A stretch of 64,000 nucleotides of DNA from assembly GCA_963760935.1 (NCBI GenBank), contig CAVXFB010000005.1:1-64000 (forward strand). The letters run 5' to 3'. Below, one piece after another: positions 1 through 8,493 of this stretch. Every line of letters starts with the position of its first letter. Position 1 is the stretch's first letter. The DNA comes from CAVXFB01 sp963760935. Its GTDB lineage: Bacteria > Planctomycetota > Planctomycetia > Pirellulales > Thermoguttaceae. A model generated the notes under the pieces. It was given only the letters and a program-made list of their open reading frames with translations, had not been told where the DNA came from and did not search any database. The translations under genes and the position numbers were made by a program.

Positions 1-347
1 ACGGTGTCACCCATAACCGCCGCTGAGTCAAGGCCCGGATTTTCGGATTTTCCAGGATCATAACAACATCGGAACGGAGAGAGGCTAGCCGGGGTCCAGG
101 GGCGGCAATGAGCGCCCTGGTCGGCGAATGGATTCGCCGAAAGGCTCCGGCATGGACTGCCAACTCCGTTTATCGTTACTTCGCGCACTGTGTAGTCACC
201 CATTCGTGCCGTCCAGGCCGAGGCCCGTCGCATATTGTACTGTTCACGGCCGCAGTGCCCAATCAGGAACGCAGTGCAAACCCAGCGTCTCACGAGACAC
301 CTTTGCGGGCCAGCAGCGACCGTACTCGTGCGCGATCTCGTCTTTCT
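1..347. other. Gene-poor left edge, flank of IS110 remnant
   Basis: No convincing complete gene is seen here. A short open frame begins with ATG at 61 on the minus strand and runs off the window edge; twenty codons are too few to name it. The part next to the transposase stop at 348 should include the 3' flank of the IS110 copy. Elements of this family usually lack inverted termini, so the element end cannot be placed from one copy. Confidence 0.3.
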
Positions 348-1350
348 CTAGGCGACTTCGCTGGCATGTTCGTGGTGCCAACGTCGCAGCCGCTTCCAAC
401 AAATCTCCGCCAGCTTGCGGGCAACCGCCACCCGCGCAATCTTTGCGCCGGACCGCTTGCGCACCCGCGTGTAGAAGTTTTTCAGTGCGGCGTCCTGGCG
501 AATGGCCTTCATGGCGGCCTCGACGAGAATCCAGCGCAACCAGTTCGATCCTTGCCGGGTGATCGATCCTCGATAACAATGTCCGCCCGACTGGTGCACG
601 CGGCAAGTTAGTCCGGCGTAAGCCCCGACTTGTTTGGCGGCGTGAAAGCGCTCCGGCTCGCCGAGTTCGGCCACGATCAACAGTGCCGAGTACAAGCCAA
701 TGCCGTGAATGTCGGTCAACGCCTCCCTTTGTGGAAACTGCGTCGCCATCCGCTCGAGGTGCTCGTCAATGATCGTTGCTTGTCGGCCAAAGTGTCTCAG
801 CCGCGCCAACAGCTCGTCGCGGACAAGATTTTCGATCCAGCCGAAGTCTTGACCGCGAAACCAAGCCAAACCGCGCACACCGAAGGGCGTTCGGTAGGGC
901 GATTGCCGATTTCGCCTGGCCAGCAAGGCCCGCAGTTGAATCTTTGCCTCGGCCAATTCGCGGCCCAGCCGCGCGGCGGCGCGTCAGATCGCGCAACTGC
1001 TGGTAGGGTTCTGGTGGAATATAGGCCAGTGGAATCTGGTTGATCCGCAGCAGATTGGCGAGCAACTGTGCATCCAACTTGTCGGTTTTGCTGCGCCGCT
1101 GTACCATGGCGCGGAGACGTAAGGGATGGGCCAACAGGATCGTGCCGTACGGGGCGAGCAGGTCGTAGAGCCAGCGATAGGTGGCGCTGGCCTCGATGAC
1201 CGCGCGGAAACGTTTCCACTGTTGAACTGCCTCAACGATGGCAGCGGTGTCTTCGCAGCGAATCGTCGTCGGTTTGGTGGCTTCACCCGCGTCGTTTACG
1301 GCCGCCATCACAATAGTCTCACGGTGTAGATCGATACCAACGTACCACAT
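348..1350 (-). pseudogene. IS110-family transposase, frameshifted
   Basis: The product is a DEDD/serine recombinase of the IS110 family. The N-terminal half starts MWYVGIDLHRE, with the first Asp of the RuvC-like tetrad, and continues through IEAS and KTDKLDAQ, which carry the next acidic residues. The C-terminal half contains the Tnp_20-type segment LTDIHGIGLYSALLIVAELG followed by AGLTCRVHQSGG. The reading frame breaks near 965-985, within CGC/GCG-rich sequence. Upstream the protein reads QLRDLTRRRAA, and the correct continuation LGRELAEAKIQLRALL lies in the neighbouring frame. Restoring one base gives a protein of about 333 residues, normal for the family. Whether the break is real or an assembly indel is unclear, because many genes in the window share this type of defect. 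Confidence 0.88.
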
Positions 1351-1750
1351 GAACAGGTCTCCTTGTTTGGTGGAGAAAAGATGGACTGTTACGAGTCTCC
1401 ATCCTACTCCACCAGCAAGGGGCCTCAACATGCGGCGGTTATAGTATCAGGAACCGTTATTCCGTCTATTCGTTCCAATTACTGTCCCGTTGTCCAGAAA
1501 ACGGCCCCTGACGCCTTCGTCTCGGCCCACGCCAGAGAGCTTAGACAGTAGAAATACAGCCTTCGGCGGAAAATGATCGTGAACGACCCTGCACAGTGCG
1601 GAATGCTCCCCCGTGCTGCCGTGCAGCGACTAACGATAGCATGCGTCGCAAAGACAATGAATCGCTATATCGCGATTCCACTGCCACGCCATCTTATGTG
1701 TCTTGCCGAGGTTCGTCCCGTGCACCGATGAATCGCTGCCGCAAGTCAGT
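1351..1750. other. Non-coding gap containing the IS110 5' flank
   Basis: No protein-coding gene is supported. The first 100-150 bases lie immediately upstream of the IS110 transposase start, where elements of the IS110 group (as opposed to IS1111) encode a bridge RNA. I did not fold or align it, so this is only a candidate location. The remainder shows no clear repeat or RNA gene. Confidence 0.4.
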
Positions 1751-2425
1751 TCACTCGCCGGGCTCGCCAATCCGACGCAGATAGCCGGCCAACCGCACTT
1801 GCAGATCAATCAGGTTCTGCCACTCCCGCTGGTCGAGAGTTACCTGATCCCCCTTGCCCTTGGGCTTGACCGATTGCAGCAGCCCCCGCATGCGAAGGTT
1901 CATGTACTGCAGCATCTCGGCGAGTTGCGCGGCCTGGCCAGGGCTCAGCGCGGCGGGCAATTCGGGCGGAGCCAACGTATGCAAGAGCGCCTCGGCATCC
2001 GGATCGTCGCTGAAGTTCAACTCGAAGTCCAATGAGGCGGCACTCGGCGCTTCGTCCAGGTCGTCAATCTCCAGCGTGATGCCTTCGGAAAGATCGACGC
2101 CGCGCAGCCGCGCTAACCGATCGGCTATCTCTTGGTGCGAGCCAAACAGAAGCAGCGTTCGCCCTACAGCAATCACATCGCCCGGGCGGAGCACCCAGAC
2201 TTGCACCGTTTCACCGTTGACCTTCGTGCCATTGGTGCTCTGCAAATCGGTCAGCACCATCTTGTCCTGGTCTTCCTGAACCTTCAGATGGAAACGGCTG
2301 ATCCGCTCATCATTAAGCTGGATCGGGTTACCCTCTTCGCGTCCGACGGTCAATGGCGTCGGCACGTCGGCAAAGACGCGTCCCCGATCCGCTCCGTCAA
2401 GCACCCGCAAGGTAATGAAAGCCAT
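1751..2425 (-). CDS. FHA-domain protein
   Basis: This is a cytoplasmic phosphothreonine-recognition protein. The N-terminal 100 residues form a forkhead-associated domain: the strand VGREEGNPIQL, the phosphopeptide-binding ISRFH, and LTDLQSTNGTKVNG. All of these match the family's conserved Gly-Arg, Ser, His and Asn-Gly positions. The remaining 120 residues are acidic and then helical, with no domain I recognise. The ATG start is preferred over an in-frame TTG two codons upstream. It stands alone upstream of the polysaccharide genes. A partner kinase is not in the window, so its signalling pathway is unknown. Confidence 0.9.
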   Translation of the reverse strand: MAFITLRVLDGADRGRVFADVPTPLTVGREEGNPIQLNDERISRFHLKVQEDQDKMVLTDLQSTNGTKVNGETVQVWVLRPGDVIAVGRTLLLFGSHQEIADRLARLRGVDLSEGITLEIDDLDEAPSAASLDFELNFSDDPDAEALLHTLAPPELPAALSPGQAAQLAEMLQYMNLRMRGLLQSVKPKGKGDQVTLDQREWQNLIDLQVRLAGYLRRIGEPGE

Positions 2426-2509
2426 ATGCAATTTCTAGCCCGAGCTACGGCACCGGTCAAGCCTGTCGATCGCGGATGCTGACGATTGTAGGAGGCAAAT
2501 CGCACGACT

Positions 2510-3322
2510 TCATGCCGCTGCCCGCCGGGAAACGGAAACTGGAGCGGCACGCTGCCGCTGGCGACCCCACTTTCGGAGCCAGCGAAGATAGGCGCTGAGG
2601 TGCAGCCACGCATCGGCCGAGAGCAGATTCTTGCTGTGGCGTTGTTCCAAGTGGCAACACGACGCCGCGCCATGATACATCACCTGCCAACCGGCGCGTG
2701 CCATCCTCAGGCAAAGATCGACGTCCTCGAAGTACTTTCCATATCCCTCGTCCAGCGGCCCGACCTCAGTCATTGCCTCGCGGCGAACCATCAGGAAGCA
2801 GCCCGAGAGCCACTCGCACGCCCAGGTGCCGCTCGGATCATGATCGGCATAGAAATGCTGCGCAACCGCGCCACCGAGCCAACGGCCCATCCCACAGCGG
2901 CGCGCGAGAATCAGCGGTACGGTTTGGAAACGCCGGGCGGCATGCGCTTCCGATCCGTCGGCATGGAACAAGCGGCAGCCGGCAACGCCACATTGCGGTT
3001 GACTGTCCAGAAACGCCACCATGCGCGACAAGCACTGCTGGCGTGGGTCGAAGTACATGTCGGTATTCATCAACAGCACGTAGCGCGCCGACGAGGCTCG
3101 CAGGACGCGGTTGAGATTGGCCGCGTACGAAAGCCGGCGGGCGTTGCGGAGAATGTGCGTCTCCGCGAAGTAGTCGCACCACGGCTCCACGCCGTCCGTC
3201 GAAGCATTGTCGACGAGGATCAGCCGGCTCCGCAAACCCTGGCCCGATAGCGACATCGTGCCCAGCAGCCGCGGCATCAAGTCGCGTTCGTGGGTGTAAA
3301 TGACGCCAATGTCGAGGTCCAA
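2510..3322 (-). CDS. Family 2 glycosyltransferase (rhamnosyltransferase-like)
   Basis: A GT-A-fold sugar transferase of about 270 residues. The nucleotide-binding segment LILVDNASTDG lies near residue 35. The metal-binding DxD-like sequence LLMNTDMYFD is near residue 85. The acceptor and catalytic region WLSGCFLMVRREAM is followed by the family signature GYGKYFEDVDLCLRMARAG near 190-210. This arrangement is typical of WcaA/RfbF-like rhamnosyltransferases that build O-antigen or exopolysaccharide. It lies on the same strand as the WecA-like and ABC exporter genes, so a role in assembling the same polymer is inferred. Donor and acceptor sugars cannot be read from sequence. Confidence 0.88.
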   Translation of the reverse strand: MDLDIGVIYTHERDLMPRLLGTMSLSGQGLRSRLILVDNASTDGVEPWCDYFAETHILRNARRLSYAANLNRVLRASSARYVLLMNTDMYFDPRQQCLSRMVAFLDSQPQCGVAGCRLFHADGSEAHAARRFQTVPLILARRCGMGRWLGGAVAQHFYADHDPSGTWACEWLSGCFLMVRREAMTEVGPLDEGYGKYFEDVDLCLRMARAGWQVMYHGAASCCHLEQRHSKNLLSADAWLHLSAYLRWLRKWGRQRQRAAPVSVSRRAAA

Positions 3323-3405
3323 GGGATTAATGATATTGAACGATTCGTGTTGATTGACTGCGGTGGTAATTCCGAGCGAAGCGAGAGGGCTCCTCTCTCC
3401 CCTTT

Positions 3406-4983
3406 CTATGCCGCCTTGCGTCTTCCATCGGAATAGCGGTCAGCCGCAACGGGCTCGTCGGCATCCGGCGCGGGACCGAGTATCTGATCGACATTTGCGG
3501 CAAAATGCTCGCCGAACGTTTTGAGTAACGAAGTCAGGGCCGCAAATTCGGCGTCGTCAATGATCGGCCTGCTGCTCGAAGCCCGCAATTCGCAAAGCTC
3601 GCCACTGGGATCGGGCAGAGAGACCGAAAGCGACCAACAGCAACGATCGGCCGTGCTCTCCGTTGGATCGATCCAGCGGATGCGGCGAAAATCACCGTGC
3701 CCTAGCCAGCAGAATTCGATGCGCCGCACGTCCCAGGCGCGGACGCTGTGGATCAAAATGTCCCAAGGGTGGGAGTTCAGTGTTCGGGGTTCCCGCATTG
3801 AGACCTGATGAACGGCCGACGCCGCGACCTGACCGGTGACCCCTGCGGCCACACCTTGGATGCCAGAACCGGGAAGCCCAAGCCGACTCGCCAGCCGGGC
3901 GAGAACAACCAGGGACGATCTCATGATGCGAACGACCGCTCGTTTCGCCATCGCAAACTCCTCATAGCCGAATAGTCGCAGGCGGACCATCAGAACGATC
4001 AGGCTCATGGCCGCGACCCACGCCAGCACGTCGAGGCGGAAGATCGTGGCGGCCGTTGCGGCGGCCCCGGAGGCCAGACATACGGCTCCGATGAGGCATA
4101 GAACTTGCCACGGGGTCCAGCCGCGATCGAGTAATCGGTGGTGAATGTGTAGACGGTCGGGCGAGTCGAAGCGCCGGCCCGTCAGCTTCCGCCGCACCAC
4201 CGCGGCGATGATGTCGAACATCGGCAACGTCATGACTACGACCGGGGCAGTGATTGCCAGCGTGGCCGAGGTCTTCAATGTCCCTTGGATTCCCAGCAAA
4301 CCGACGCTGAGCCCGATTACCATGCTGCCCGAATCGCCCAAAAAGACGCTGGCCGGCGGCAAGTTATACATCAGGAAGCCCAACAGCGCGGCGGCCAGCA
4401 CGATCGCCATGGCGGCCACGTGGCCATGCCCTTCGCTGGCGGCGATCACACCCATCATGACCGTCGTCGAAAGGCCGACGATCGATGCCAACCCGTCCAT
4501 GCCGTCGATCAAGTTCAAGGCGTTGATGCAGCCCAACAGCCAGAGCACGGTCAATGGGATACCGAGCCAGCCCAGTTCAATCGGCACGCCGAAGGCCACG
4601 ACGCGGTCGACGCAGTACCCGTACATCACGATCGGAAGCACGGCGATGATCTGCAGGCCCAGTTTCAAACGCGAGGGGAGGTCGAAGCGGTCGTCGATGC
4701 TGCCGACGAAGCACACAAAGCCGGCCGCGATCATCCATGCCGTCGACAGTTCGGTGAACTCGGGACTAACAGCCGCCGAGCCAAAGTGGGCCGCCAGCAG
4801 ACCGAGGGCCGTCGCCCCGTACACAGCCACGCCACCCCACAACGGAATCGGCATGCCGTGCAGTTTTCGCCGGCCATCGGGCCTGTCGACGATGCCCCAT
4901 CGCCGCGCAAACCTTCGCACGATGGCCGTCAGCACAAGCGACGCCACCAATGCGATCGAGGATGTCAACGCCAGGGAACCCAT
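3406..4983 (-). CDS. WecA/TagO-like undecaprenyl-phosphate sugar-1-phosphate transferase with C-terminal extension
   Basis: An integral membrane enzyme that loads the first sugar phosphate onto undecaprenyl phosphate. All family landmarks are present: an early PLWGGVAVY loop, the acidic motif VGSIDDRFDLPSRLK, the catalytic NALNLIDGMDGL, VFLGDSGSMVIGLSVG, and the HIHHRLLDRG loop that defines the WecA/TagO branch. Multiple hydrophobic helices run to about residue 370. The ATG at 4983 is chosen because it begins directly before the first membrane helix; the frame is open further upstream. Unusually, about 150 soluble residues follow the enzyme core and contain no recognisable domain. The gene probably initiates the polymer exported by the ABC system just upstream of it on this strand. 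Confidence 0.9.
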   Translation of the reverse strand: MGSLALTSSIALVASLVLTAIVRRFARRWGIVDRPDGRRKLHGMPIPLWGGVAVYGATALGLLAAHFGSAAVSPEFTELSTAWMIAAGFVCFVGSIDDRFDLPSRLKLGLQIIAVLPIVMYGYCVDRVVAFGVPIELGWLGIPLTVLWLLGCINALNLIDGMDGLASIVGLSTTVMMGVIAASEGHGHVAAMAIVLAAALLGFLMYNLPPASVFLGDSGSMVIGLSVGLLGIQGTLKTSATLAITAPVVVMTLPMFDIIAAVVRRKLTGRRFDSPDRLHIHHRLLDRGWTPWQVLCLIGAVCLASGAAATAATIFRLDVLAWVAAMSLIVLMVRLRLFGYEEFAMAKRAVVRIMRSSLVVLARLASRLGLPGSGIQGVAAGVTGQVAASAVHQVSMREPRTLNSHPWDILIHSVRAWDVRRIEFCWLGHGDFRRIRWIDPTESTADRCCWSLSVSLPDPSGELCELRASSSRPIIDDAEFAALTSLLKTFGEHFAANVDQILGPAPDADEPVAADRYSDGRRKAA

Positions 4984-5098
4984 GTGCCATCCATTGCAAC
5001 AGTCGCGGGCAGATATTCCTGTCTGCCGAGCAATCCAGCCAATTAGGGCAGATGACAATCCCTGCCCCAATCATTCTCACGTCCGACCTACGATTCTC

Positions 5099-5878
5099 TC
5101 AAAGACAATCTTCAACTATGCCGCCTGCCGATGCGACATCTTGCGTGACTTGCTGCTTGTATGCCGCGATGACTTCCTGGCTGGGACCAATCAGCCGCGC
5201 CCGGCCGTGATCGAGCCACAGCACGCGGTCGCACAATAGCGGCAGGTTTATGAGATCGTGACTCACTACAATGACCGCCCGAGCCGTCGACATCAGGGCC
5301 CGCATGCGCTCGCGGGCTTTGGTTTGAAAGCTCAAGTCGCCGGCCGATAGAACTTCATCGACGATCAGGATTTCCGGTTCGATGGCCGTGGCGATGGAAA
5401 ACGCCAGCCGCACCATCATGCCGGCCGAATAGTAGCGGACGGGCATACTGAGGAAGTCCCCCAACTCGCTGAACTCGGCGATCGGCTGAATCTTCGCGCG
5501 AATCGACGTCGGCGTCTCACCCTGGAGATAGCCGCGAAACATAATGTTTTCCCAGCCGCTGGCATCCATCTCGAAGCCCAGAGCGATGTCGAACAACGCG
5601 CTGATGTGCCCATTGACCCGCCGGTGGCCAGCCGTGGGCGGATAAATGCCGGCCAGCAGTTTCAAGAGGGTGCTCTTTCCCGCGCCGTTGTGGCCGATAA
5701 TTCCCAGCCGCTCCCCCTCGTTGACCGTCAGATCGATGTGTTCCAAAGCTTGCACTTCGAAGGTCGTCTTCTTCGAGCGCCGGAAGAAACCGTTGAGTAG
5801 GTATTCCTTCAGACTGATCCGCCCAAAGCAGCGGAGGTGGAAGCGAAGACCGACGTCATCGAGTTGAATCAGCGACAT
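5099..5878 (-). CDS. Wzt-type polysaccharide ABC transporter ATPase
   Basis: The ATP-binding subunit of an O-antigen/teichoic-acid type exporter. Walker A is GHNGAGKSTLLKLLAG near residue 60. The Wzt/TagH-specific segment SALFDIALGFEMDASG follows, then the signature VRYYSAGMMVRLAFSIATA and Walker B ILIVDEVLSAGD. It ends shortly after the ATPase core and has no C-terminal carbohydrate-binding domain like that of E. coli O9a Wzt, so export probably does not depend on reading a chain-end modification. The permease gene lies 7 bases upstream in the transcript, indicating a shared operon. Confidence 0.93.
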   Translation of the reverse strand: MSLIQLDDVGLRFHLRCFGRISLKEYLLNGFFRRSKKTTFEVQALEHIDLTVNEGERLGIIGHNGAGKSTLLKLLAGIYPPTAGHRRVNGHISALFDIALGFEMDASGWENIMFRGYLQGETPTSIRAKIQPIAEFSELGDFLSMPVRYYSAGMMVRLAFSIATAIEPEILIVDEVLSAGDLSFQTKARERMRALMSTARAVIVVSHDLINLPLLCDRVLWLDHGRARLIGPSQEVIAAYKQQVTQDVASAGGIVEDCL

Positions 5879-5885
5879 ATCTGCA

Positions 5886-6680
5886 TCAAAGGTAGAAGAT
5901 CATCCGCTTCTCGAATCGCCACAATAGCGTCGCGGCGACGCTGACCGCGGCCAACCCAATCAAGGCGCCGATACCAATCGTCGTCGGCGAGGGAACCTGT
6001 CCATCCAGGAGCGGCTTACGAACCATATCCAACAGCACGGCGAAGGGGTTGAGATTCATTACCCACCCAAGGTGCAGCGGCTCCAGCTTCCGCAACAGCA
6101 TTTCCGGCTTATAAATGATCGGCGTCACGTAGAACATGATCTGCATGAGCACTTCGATCAGATGCTGCGAGTCTTGAAACATCACGTTGGCCACGCCCAT
6201 GCAGGTCGCCAATGCCCAGCCGATCACAAATAGCAACGCCAAGGTTGGTACCAGGCTGACCAAGACCAGCGGGTTTTTGAAGCCGTTGACAATGCCGACG
6301 AAGGCAACCGCAATTCCCAAACCGAGCAAGAAATGGAAGCTCGCGCCCAGGGCCGTGCGCAGTGGATAGATGGCCAACGGCGCCGGCTGCTGGCGAATGT
6401 AGGACTCGCCCTTGAAAAAGCACTGGCACCCATCCATTACGGCGGCGTTCATGAACGCCCAGAACGTCAACCCCGTCAGCAAGTTCGGCGCATACTCTTT
6501 CACCGTCAAACCGAACAATTGAGAGAAGACCACGCACAGCACGATGGTCATAGCAATCGGGTGCAACAGCGACCAGCCGATGCCGATGATCGAGCGCCGG
6601 TAGCGGTTCCGCAGATCATTGCGGACCAGGGCCGTCCAGAAGTAGCGAAGCCGCCAGATTGCCGACAGATACCCGGTCAC
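5886..6680 (-). CDS. Wzm-type polysaccharide ABC transporter permease
   Basis: An ABC-2 family membrane permease of 264 residues with about six hydrophobic helices. The N-terminal stretch YFWTALVRNDLRNRYRRS and the following IGIGWSLLHPIAM match the conserved amphipathic interface and first helix of polysaccharide exporters. The central segment YVTPIIYKPEML and the late MNLNPFAVLLDMVR are also typical. It is the first gene of a minus-strand set that continues with the Wzt ATPase, a WecA-like enzyme and a GT2. Together they should export a lipid-linked polysaccharide across the inner membrane. Confidence 0.93.
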   Translation of the reverse strand: MTGYLSAIWRLRYFWTALVRNDLRNRYRRSIIGIGWSLLHPIAMTIVLCVVFSQLFGLTVKEYAPNLLTGLTFWAFMNAAVMDGCQCFFKGESYIRQQPAPLAIYPLRTALGASFHFLLGLGIAVAFVGIVNGFKNPLVLVSLVPTLALLFVIGWALATCMGVANVMFQDSQHLIEVLMQIMFYVTPIIYKPEMLLRKLEPLHLGWVMNLNPFAVLLDMVRKPLLDGQVPSPTTIGIGALIGLAAVSVAATLLWRFEKRMIFYL

Positions 6681-6910
6681 CGAGAGCCTCCCTGCTCAAG
6701 TACCGCAACCATCGCGGATGAAATTTATCGCCATGCTGCCCATAGGGACACAGTCCTGTGGGGGCCAAAGTATACAAGCTCCGGCAATGGCGAATCAATG
6801 CCAATACCCGGCTCACACCACTGTCGGGTGGATCGGGGAAGAACTCGCATTGTTCCGCGATGCGAGTGCCGCTATATTACCCGGCTGGGAGTCGTCTCCA
6901 AGACCATTAG

Positions 6911-6974
6911 GTCATTCTGAGCGCAGCGATGAGTCTCTGCGGTTTGCGAGATCATTCGCTGCGCGCAGGATGAC
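6911..6974. repeat. Dispersed palindromic repeat (GTCATTCTGAGCGCAGCG type)
   Basis: The left arm GTCATTCTGAGCGCAGCG is matched in inverted orientation by TTCGCTGCGCGCAGGATGAC at the right end, giving a long imperfect hairpin. The same family recurs at 17181-17255 as a full palindrome and at 43125-43153 as a half copy. It lies in the 350-base gap between the exporter and the secreted protein and contains no gene. Confidence 0.75.
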
Positions 6975-7028
6975 GTCTAGAGATTCCTTCACTCACTGTT
7001 GCGCGGCGAGTTCAGCAAGGAGGCTGAC

Positions 7029-8273
7029 ATGTTGCGACGAACGTTCACGGCGGTCGCTTGTCTTGTGGCCGCAAGTTATCTGGTCTGTCACACCGTGGCA
7101 ACGGCTCAAGAAGCTACAGCGACGTGGCGCAGGGCGCCCGATTCTCCACCACCGGCCGACACGCCGCGTGAGGCCACCGCCGTCGTTGCGACGAGCGCGA
7201 GCGTTCCAACGTCGCCCGAGCCGGCGACGAAACCGGTGACGCATGTCAGCAATGGCAACGGTACATTGCCAAACGACGCCGGACAGGTCTGGCGCGAATA
7301 CGACATCAGCCCTTATACCGCGCGGGTCACCAGCACCACGCGTCCGGAGCAAGCTATCGTCGATTGGATTCTCCGCGAGACGGGCTACGAAGCGTGGCAC
7401 ACCGGCCCGCTGAGCATTCTCAGTGCCGGCCCCCGCACCCTGCGCGTTTATCATACGCCGAAGATGCAGGAGGCCGTGGCCGATCTGGTCGATCGCTTTG
7501 TCAGCAGTGAAGCGGCCACCTACACCTTCTCGCTCCGCGTCGTGACGCTCGACAGCCCGAATTGGCGAACACTGGCCCAGCGGCTGCTTCACTCCGTGCC
7601 CGTGCAGACGCCGGGCATCAATGCCTGGTTGCTGGCCAAGGAAGATGCCGCGATTTTGCAGGGTGAACTGCGCCGCCGCAACGACTACCGCGAACATAGC
7701 TCGCCGTACTTGATGGTCAACAATGGACAATCGACGCTCGTCTCCGCCATGCGCGGGCGGCCCTACGTCCGCGACGTGATCGTCCGACCCGACATCGCTA
7801 CCGGTTTCGAGCCGTCGCCGGGCCAGGTCGACGAAGGCTTCAGTCTCGATTTCAGCCCCTTAATGTCGCTCGACCGCCGGATGATCGATGCCACGATCAA
7901 GTGCGACGTGGATCAGGTTGAAAAAATGATTCCCGTCATGCTCGACGTGCCGACGCGTGCACTGCCACGGCAGCGGACCAAGATCGAAGTGCCGCAAATG
8001 ACGCATTACCGCTTCCACGAGCGGTTTCGCTGGCCGCTGGAAAAAGTGCTACTGGTGGGCATGGGCATGGTAGCGCTGCCGATTCCCGTCGACGGCGCCC
8101 CGCTGGTGCCCGGCGTGCCGCTGCCCATCGGCAACACGCCGGCCCGGGCCGACCTGTTGATCTTCGTGGAATGCAAGGGCCCGCTTGGCCCCGCAGCCGC
8201 CGCCAGCACCAGCCCCACACCGCTGCCGCGATCCTCGCAGCGCGACGCCCGAAACTACCGCGGGCGGTATTGA
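7029..8273 (+). CDS. Secreted protein with secretin-like region
   Basis: The ATG at 7029 has a strong ribosome-binding site (AAGGAGG, 5 bases spacing) and starts a clear signal peptide, LRRTFTAVACLVAASYLVC, with likely cleavage after ATAQ. A proline/threonine-rich linker follows. The middle of the protein resembles parts of secretin proteins: YLMVNNGQSTLVSA, and later a 'VDEGFSLDFSPLMSLDRR' strand pair. However, the length and the missing C-terminal membrane ring argue against a working secretin. I cannot assign a function. The C-terminus is rich in alanine, proline and serine. Confidence 0.7.
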   Translation: MLRRTFTAVACLVAASYLVCHTVATAQEATATWRRAPDSPPPADTPREATAVVATSASVPTSPEPATKPVTHVSNGNGTLPNDAGQVWREYDISPYTARVTSTTRPEQAIVDWILRETGYEAWHTGPLSILSAGPRTLRVYHTPKMQEAVADLVDRFVSSEAATYTFSLRVVTLDSPNWRTLAQRLLHSVPVQTPGINAWLLAKEDAAILQGELRRRNDYREHSSPYLMVNNGQSTLVSAMRGRPYVRDVIVRPDIATGFEPSPGQVDEGFSLDFSPLMSLDRRMIDATIKCDVDQVEKMIPVMLDVPTRALPRQRTKIEVPQMTHYRFHERFRWPLEKVLLVGMGMVALPIPVDGAPLVPGVPLPIGNTPARADLLIFVECKGPLGPAAAASTSPTPLPRSSQRDARNYRGRY

Positions 8274-8358
8274 GTAACGAGAAGAGCGACTTAATGGTCT
8301 CAATCGCTGTGGCTGCAACGCTTAGCGATGACTCTCACATCGCGAGAGATCCGCGAGA

Positions 8359-8446
8359 GATCGAAAGTGCGAAGACGCGAAAGAATCGCGAGTGAGGATA
8401 CGATAGGCCTACCTTCGCGATTCCTTGCTTTCGCGATTTCGCGATC
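8359..8446. repeat. Degenerate inverted repeat related to the GxxExxY cassette ends
   Basis: The two 34-base arms at 8359-8392 and 8413-8446 both start with GATCG and are rich in GCGAAA when read inward. They resemble the arms that bracket the GxxExxY gene at 38485-38979, but only about 20 bases lie between them. Arm similarity is imperfect and needs small gaps to align. It may be a gene-less remnant of the same element type. It sits in the 220-base gap between two convergent genes. Confidence 0.5.
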
Positions 8447-8493
8447 ACAGGTGGAAAAACAGCGGCCTTCTCAACCGTGTTCGGCGTACCGCG

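Noticed and set aside
1..61. Short minus-strand open frame starting at 61 and leaving the window
   Set aside because: Only 20 codons are visible, with no motif and no clear ribosome-binding site.
128..1043. Plus-strand open frames over the IS110 region
   Set aside because: They are shadows of the minus-strand transposase, with high Arg/Pro/Ala content and no family features.
4145..5239. 364-codon plus-strand open frame over the WecA-like gene
   Set aside because: The minus strand carries all WecA motifs; the plus-strand translation is low-complexity and lacks domains.
6911..6974. Palindrome considered as intrinsic terminator or CRISPR-like repeat
   Set aside because: No T tract follows and there is no regular spacing; copies elsewhere show it is a dispersed repeat.
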